This document shows positions 6,701 through 8,868 of a stretch of DNA of 8,868 bases, one piece after another. Origin of the DNA: Muribaculaceae bacterium (GTDB lineage: Bacteria > Bacteroidota > Bacteroidia > Bacteroidales > Muribaculaceae); contig JABUUJ010000034.1 of NCBI GenBank assembly GCA_021443235.1, forward strand, positions 19,773-28,640, read 5' to 3'. Position 1 is the stretch's first letter. Every line of letters starts with the position of its first letter. The notes beneath the pieces are model-generated. The model saw only the letters and a program-made list of their open reading frames with translations. It did no database searches and was not told where the DNA came from. The position numbers and the translations under genes were made by a program.

Positions 6701-7262
6701 CACCGACCTCGCCAATGAGGGCGCACTGGCACAGCGCGCGCTCGACCTGGGCGTCTCCACCTATATGGGCCGTGATGCCAAGGCCTTTGCCGCCGACCGC
6801 TTCAAGAAGGCCTACGACGTGCTTGAGTTCATGCACAAGAAACTGCCGGTAGCCACTTGTCCCTATGGCATACAGATGGGCCAGCAGATTGCCAGCGCCT
6901 ATGAGTTCATCGGCCGCATGGGCAAGAACCCCGCCGCCACCAAGCGCGCCATCGAGGTGCTTGAGAGCGAGATTCTGCGCTATGCCGACTATGCTCGCTA
7001 CTACCAGAGCCTGTCGCCCAGCATGTCGGGACGCATCACCAATATCGACCGCTTCATCGACCAGCGCTATTTCCCCGAGATCATCATGGACTACGGCTCT
7101 ATCAACCCCAAGGGTGTTGACGCGCTGATGTCGAAAGTCGAGGCTAAGGGCGTGAACCTTGAGCGCGTGGCGCAGTACATGCAGCGCATTGAGGCCGCAC
7201 GCAACCCACAGCCCATCAAGGCGGCTCCGGCCGACAGCGACGCGGCACAGGCAAGCAACTGA
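3756..7262 (+). CDS. GT117 / DUF2723 (TMEM260-like) polytopic membrane glycosyltransferase
   Basis: The 1168-residue product belongs to the DUF2723/GT117 family, GT-C fold proteins related to human TMEM260, a protein O-mannosyltransferase. Bacteroidetes members are large inner-membrane proteins thought to transfer sugars to exported proteins or glycans; the donor and acceptor here are unknown. The N-terminal part shows a first membrane helix (about 11-27), then the external loop SFWDCPEF (32-39), whose acidic residues D35 and E38 are the likely catalytic site, and GHPPGNP (49-55). About ten further helices run to roughly residue 359. A hydrophilic section (360-575) is followed by four helices (about 576-694) with the conserved QPRERDYAYAGSFYAF (626-641). 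The soluble C-terminal section holds NGDNDTFPLWYAQE (730-743) and probably lies outside the membrane. It begins a three-gene unit with the deacetylase (5-nt gap) and queG. No frameshift or truncation is visible. Confidence 0.9.
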   Translation: MKKYNIINNTLGWIVFAVALVTYLLTIEPTASFWDCPEFIAQGFKSEIGHPPGNPIFILAARFAANFAGGDITKVSACVNAMSGVFSALTILLLFWTITHLAKKLLVTDGEEDQMTVTQYIVIMGCGVAGALAYTWSDTFWYSAVEAEVYAFSSFCTALVFWLVLKWENRATEPDSDRWLILIAYILGLSLGVHLLNLLCIPAIALVYYYKNYSNTTAKGSLITLAVSFVIIMFILYGLEPGFVSVSQRFELLFVNVLGMPFNSGVIAYAILLVALLAWNIYELYTGKNDMRIKVSFLLAVLLSGALFISSNLIVWLVLIAALCFYLFNRVVPRRLLTNVSMSILVIFIGFASYGLILIRSNANTPLDENSPNNVFELAKYLSREQYGETPLFYGRTYRSELVYQDTSSGGAKPKKSSGWAMYAQKVKENPNEPDEYIKTGNKEKYEYVSAQNMLFPRIHSEGHAAQYEEWLGLEGTQVEGVTRVDQEGKAVVTENLMRPTMMENLRWFIDYQVNYMYWRYFMWNFAGRQNDIQGMGEINNGNWISGIPVIDNMRLGDQSLLPPDMGSGNAGHNVFYMLPLLLGIVGLLWQAYRGKKGIEQFWVIFFLFFMTGLAIVLYLNQTPSQPRERDYAYAGSFYAFAIWIGLGVAGLWRMLLALMGKVQKCDAEAVEPRKSLAMACIAAIVGLAVPLQMVSQTWDDHDRSGRYCARDFGMNYLSSLDKDAIIFTNGDNDTFPLWYAQEVENYRTDVRVVNLSYLSTDWYIRQMQRAAYDSKPLPMKADGNTFSYDGRQYNYFITPDTSTVMPVLKSLEHLYSNKNMDNIYGLSELRYPRCFIPVNADDAIKAGVIPAEERDRILDFIPMNLQSLGSGMTASQVMSLDYIASSIDQGWKRPCYFAMTVPESYYLGLSPYMRNTGLAFQVTPVRNDGGVTSSACDKMYDNVMNKFRWGGLDTAEPGSLYLDETIRRMVSTHRTAITELATDLANEGALAQRALDLGVSTYMGRDAKAFAADRFKKAYDVLEFMHKKLPVATCPYGIQMGQQIASAYEFIGRMGKNPAATKRAIEVLESEILRYADYARYYQSLSPSMSGRITNIDRFIDQRYFPEIIMDYGSINPKGVDALMSKVEAKGVNLERVAQYMQRIEAARNPQPIKAAPADSDAAQASN

Positions 7263-7267
7263 TTGAT

Positions 7268-7885
7268 ATGTTAGTAGAACGTCCGCCGCTGCTCTATCGC
7301 ATGCTCTTTCCTGAGACGCTGTGGCGCATCCACAAGCGCGAGCACACGGTTTATCTCACCTTTGACGACGGGCCCATACCCGAAGTGACGCCATGGGTGC
7401 TCGACCTGCTCGACCACTACGGCGTGAAAGCGACTTTCTTCTGCGTGGGCGACAATGTGGCGCGCAGCCCTGAGCTTTTCGACGAGATACGCCGCCGCGG
7501 CCACAGCGTGGGCAACCACACGATGAACCACATGCAGGGCGCCAAGGTCACCACACACACCTACCTGCGCAACGTGGCGCTGGCACACGAGCTGATTCAA
7601 AGCCCGCTGTTCAGACCGCCGCACGGACTGCTGCGCTGGGGACAGAGCAAGGTGCTGCGCTCGCGCTACACCATCATCATGTATGACCTGGTGACACGCG
7701 ACTACAGCAAGAAACTCACTGGCGAGCAAGTGCTTGACAATGTCAAGAAATATGCCCGCAATGGCTCTATCATCGTGTTTCACGACTCGCTCAAGGCCGA
7801 GAAAAACATGAAATATGCTCTGCCGCGAGCCATCGAGTGGCTACGCGACCAGGGATATAAGTTCGCCGCAATACCCTATGAATAA
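7268..7885 (+). CDS. Polysaccharide deacetylase family protein (NodB domain)
   Basis: The 205-residue product is a compact carbohydrate esterase family 4-type enzyme, expected to remove acetyl groups from N-acetylated sugars; the substrate cannot be told. The NodB motifs are in order: TFDDGP (31-36) with catalytic base D33 and metal ligand D34; HTMNH (84-88) with metal ligands H84 and H88; RPPHG (116-120), with His where many members have Tyr or Phe; D140/D145 in the fourth motif; and VFHDS (170-174) with catalytic-site H172. There is no signal peptide or membrane segment, so it is either cytoplasmic or acts on membrane-linked intermediates on the inner face. The ATG is 5 nt after the GT117 stop. 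The last 8 nt overlap the start of queG. Being next to a glycosyltransferase suggests work on the same glycan, which is inference. Confidence 0.9.
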   Translation: MLVERPPLLYRMLFPETLWRIHKREHTVYLTFDDGPIPEVTPWVLDLLDHYGVKATFFCVGDNVARSPELFDEIRRRGHSVGNHTMNHMQGAKVTTHTYLRNVALAHELIQSPLFRPPHGLLRWGQSKVLRSRYTIIMYDLVTRDYSKKLTGEQVLDNVKKYARNGSIIVFHDSLKAEKNMKYALPRAIEWLRDQGYKFAAIPYE

Positions 7886-8792
7886 TTTTGAGGACGCGAT
7901 AAAGGCGCGAGCGCTTGAGCTGGGACTCGACGCCTGCGGCATTGCGCGTGCGCAGGCCGTGAGCCCCGAGGCGGCACAGCAATACCGCCAGTGGATAGCG
8001 CAAGGCGGCCACTTCTGCATGGACTATTGCGCCCGCTACCTCGACGTGCGCGATGACCCACGGCTGCTGCTTGAGGGCGCGCAAAGCCTCATTGTGGTGG
8101 CAATGAACTACTATCCCGCTGTGTTCCAGCCCGATGACGCACCACAGTTTGCCTACTATGCCTATGGGCGCGACTATCACAAGGTGATGCGCAACCGACT
8201 CAAGCAGCTGGCGGCCTTCGTCAGCGAGAACGGCGGTGGAGCAACACGCTGCTGCGTCGACACCGCCCCGCTGCGCGAACGCTACTGGGCACAGCAGGCG
8301 GGCATCGGCTTCGTGGGACGCAACAACACGCTCATCATCCCCGGCCGAGGCTCCTACTTCTTCATCGGAACCCTACTCACCACACTCGCCCTCACCCCCG
8401 ACGAGCCATGCACCTTCACCTGCGGCGACTGCGGAGCATGCATCAACGCCTGCCCCACCGCCGCTCTCCCACCCATCAATGCGACAGCAGGAGAAGCCGC
8501 GATTAGCGGGGCAGTCGATGCCTCGCGGTGCCTGTCGTGCCTAACTATCGAGTATCGTGGCGAGCTGCCCGAATGGGCGCGGAAAGCATTGGGAAACAAA
8601 GTCTACGGCTGCGACGAATGCCAGCGAGCCTGCCCCCACAACCGAGACGCCCGCCCCACAACCATCCCCGAGTTCCACCCCACCCCCGAGTTCCTCGCCC
8701 TCACCCACGAACAACTAAAAACCATGTCCCCCACCACCTTCGCCACCCTCTTCGCCCACTCCCCCATCCGCCACCCCCTCAAAAAACCCTAA
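7878..8792 (+). CDS. queG: Epoxyqueuosine reductase, tRNA queuosine synthesis
   Basis: QueG is a cytoplasmic cobalamin and iron-sulfur enzyme that reduces epoxyqueuosine to queuosine at position 34 of tRNAs with GUN anticodons. The 304-residue protein has the family order: RYLDVRDDPRLLL (53-65), YAYGRDYH (94-101), catalytic-site VDTAP (127-131, D128), GFVGRNNTLI (144-153), the first ferredoxin-type motif C182-x2-C185-x2-C188-x3-C192, then C218 with C245-x2-C248-x3-C252 for the second cluster. The usual CxSYxTIE reads CLSCLTIE here, adding C221. I chose ATG at 7878 rather than the in-frame ATG at 7815 because it begins with a normal QueG N-terminus and the longer form overlaps the deacetylase by 71 nt. 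The chosen start overlaps it by 8 nt. The protein is of the short type without a C-terminal HEAT extension. The 3' third of the gene is strikingly rich in C on the coding strand. Confidence 0.94.
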   Translation: MNNFEDAIKARALELGLDACGIARAQAVSPEAAQQYRQWIAQGGHFCMDYCARYLDVRDDPRLLLEGAQSLIVVAMNYYPAVFQPDDAPQFAYYAYGRDYHKVMRNRLKQLAAFVSENGGGATRCCVDTAPLRERYWAQQAGIGFVGRNNTLIIPGRGSYFFIGTLLTTLALTPDEPCTFTCGDCGACINACPTAALPPINATAGEAAISGAVDASRCLSCLTIEYRGELPEWARKALGNKVYGCDECQRACPHNRDARPTTIPEFHPTPEFLALTHEQLKTMSPTTFATLFAHSPIRHPLKKP

Positions 8793-8820
8793 TCCCACCA
8801 ATCCTATCAATACCTGCACC
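8641..8820 (+). terminator. C-rich, G-poor tract at the operon end, possible Rho entry region
   Basis: By hand count this 180-nt stretch holds 95 C and 15 G, a strong C-over-G bubble on the transcribed sense strand. It spans the queG 3' end and the start of the gap. Long C-rich, G-poor unstructured RNA is the known signature of Rho loading sites. No intrinsic terminator with a T-run is seen right after queG. The terminator role is inference; biased codon choice could also explain it. Confidence 0.3.
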
Positions 8821-8859
8821 AGCTGGTTGTCGCTTCGCTCCTTAACCAGCTGATACAGG
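8813..8859. other. Inverted repeat near the window end
   Basis: CAGCTGGTT (8820-8828) and AACCAGCTG (8844-8852) form a perfect 9-bp stem around a 15-nt loop. Outer arms CCTG (8813-8816) and CAGG (8856-8859) extend it across a symmetric 3-by-3 internal loop. No T-run follows. It could stabilise the 3' end of the transcript or be the edge of another repeat element beyond the window. Confidence 0.5.
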
Positions 8860-8868
8860 CCTACTCAC

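Noticed and set aside
6087..6836. Minus-strand open frame inside the GT117 gene
   Set aside because: The plus-strand frame is continuous and conserved across it, and the antisense product is low-complexity His/Val/Ala/Gly-rich.
7815..7877. ATG 7815 as the queG start
   Set aside because: The extra 21 residues do not resemble QueG and would overlap the deacetylase by 71 nt. ATG 7878 gives the normal N-terminus.

Overview
The window looks like ordinary chromosome from a Bacteroidales bacterium, most likely a Muribaculaceae-type gut commensal. This is inferred, not proven. The evidence is GC-rich genes separated by very AT-rich gaps, promoters of the Bacteroidetes TTTG / TAnnTTTG type (TAACTTTG occurs twice), A-rich leaders without clear Shine-Dalgarno sequences, and a large DUF2723/GT117 membrane protein typical of the phylum. 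All seven genes lie on the + strand in three transcription units.

Unit 1 (about 170-1682) holds frr (ribosome recycling factor) and, 2 nt later, a close homologue of E. coli methylmalonyl-CoA decarboxylase ScpB. It ends in a strong intrinsic terminator. Unit 2 (about 1732-3368) has its own promoter, then a small secreted protein built from five short repeats, then 6 nt later a secreted family 3 glycoside hydrolase with NagZ-type motifs. Unit 3 (about 3640-8792) starts from a further TAACTTTG promoter. It encodes a 1168-residue GT117 (TMEM260-like) membrane protein, a NodB-type polysaccharide deacetylase and QueG (epoxyqueuosine reductase), with gaps of 5 nt and -8 nt. Units 2 and 3 therefore carry mostly envelope and glycan functions; frr and queG serve translation.

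The most unusual structure is non-coding. A composite repeat occurs twice in the same orientation, upstream of unit 1 (1-165) and between units 2 and 3 (3372-3601). Each copy has a tandem array of the 9-mer DTCAAGTTT, a related stretch ending exactly 45 nt after the start of the last 9-mer, a tandem array of the 7-mer TAAACNN (8 units, and 14 in perfect phase), and then TTGCCAA. The 45-nt stretches are about 64% identical without gaps. In both copies the frame reading the 9-mers as (V/I)KF stays open until the first TAA of the 7-mer array. I know of no function for this element. It looks like a dispersed intergenic repeat family.

The gap 3369-3755 (387 nt) holds the second repeat copy, the unit 3 promoter and a leader with a small hairpin and a 9-codon open frame. 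The gap 1613-1808 holds a terminator and a promoter. The last 76 nt hold a C-rich tail and an inverted repeat. I found no tRNA, rRNA, CRISPR array, insertion sequence or defence system.
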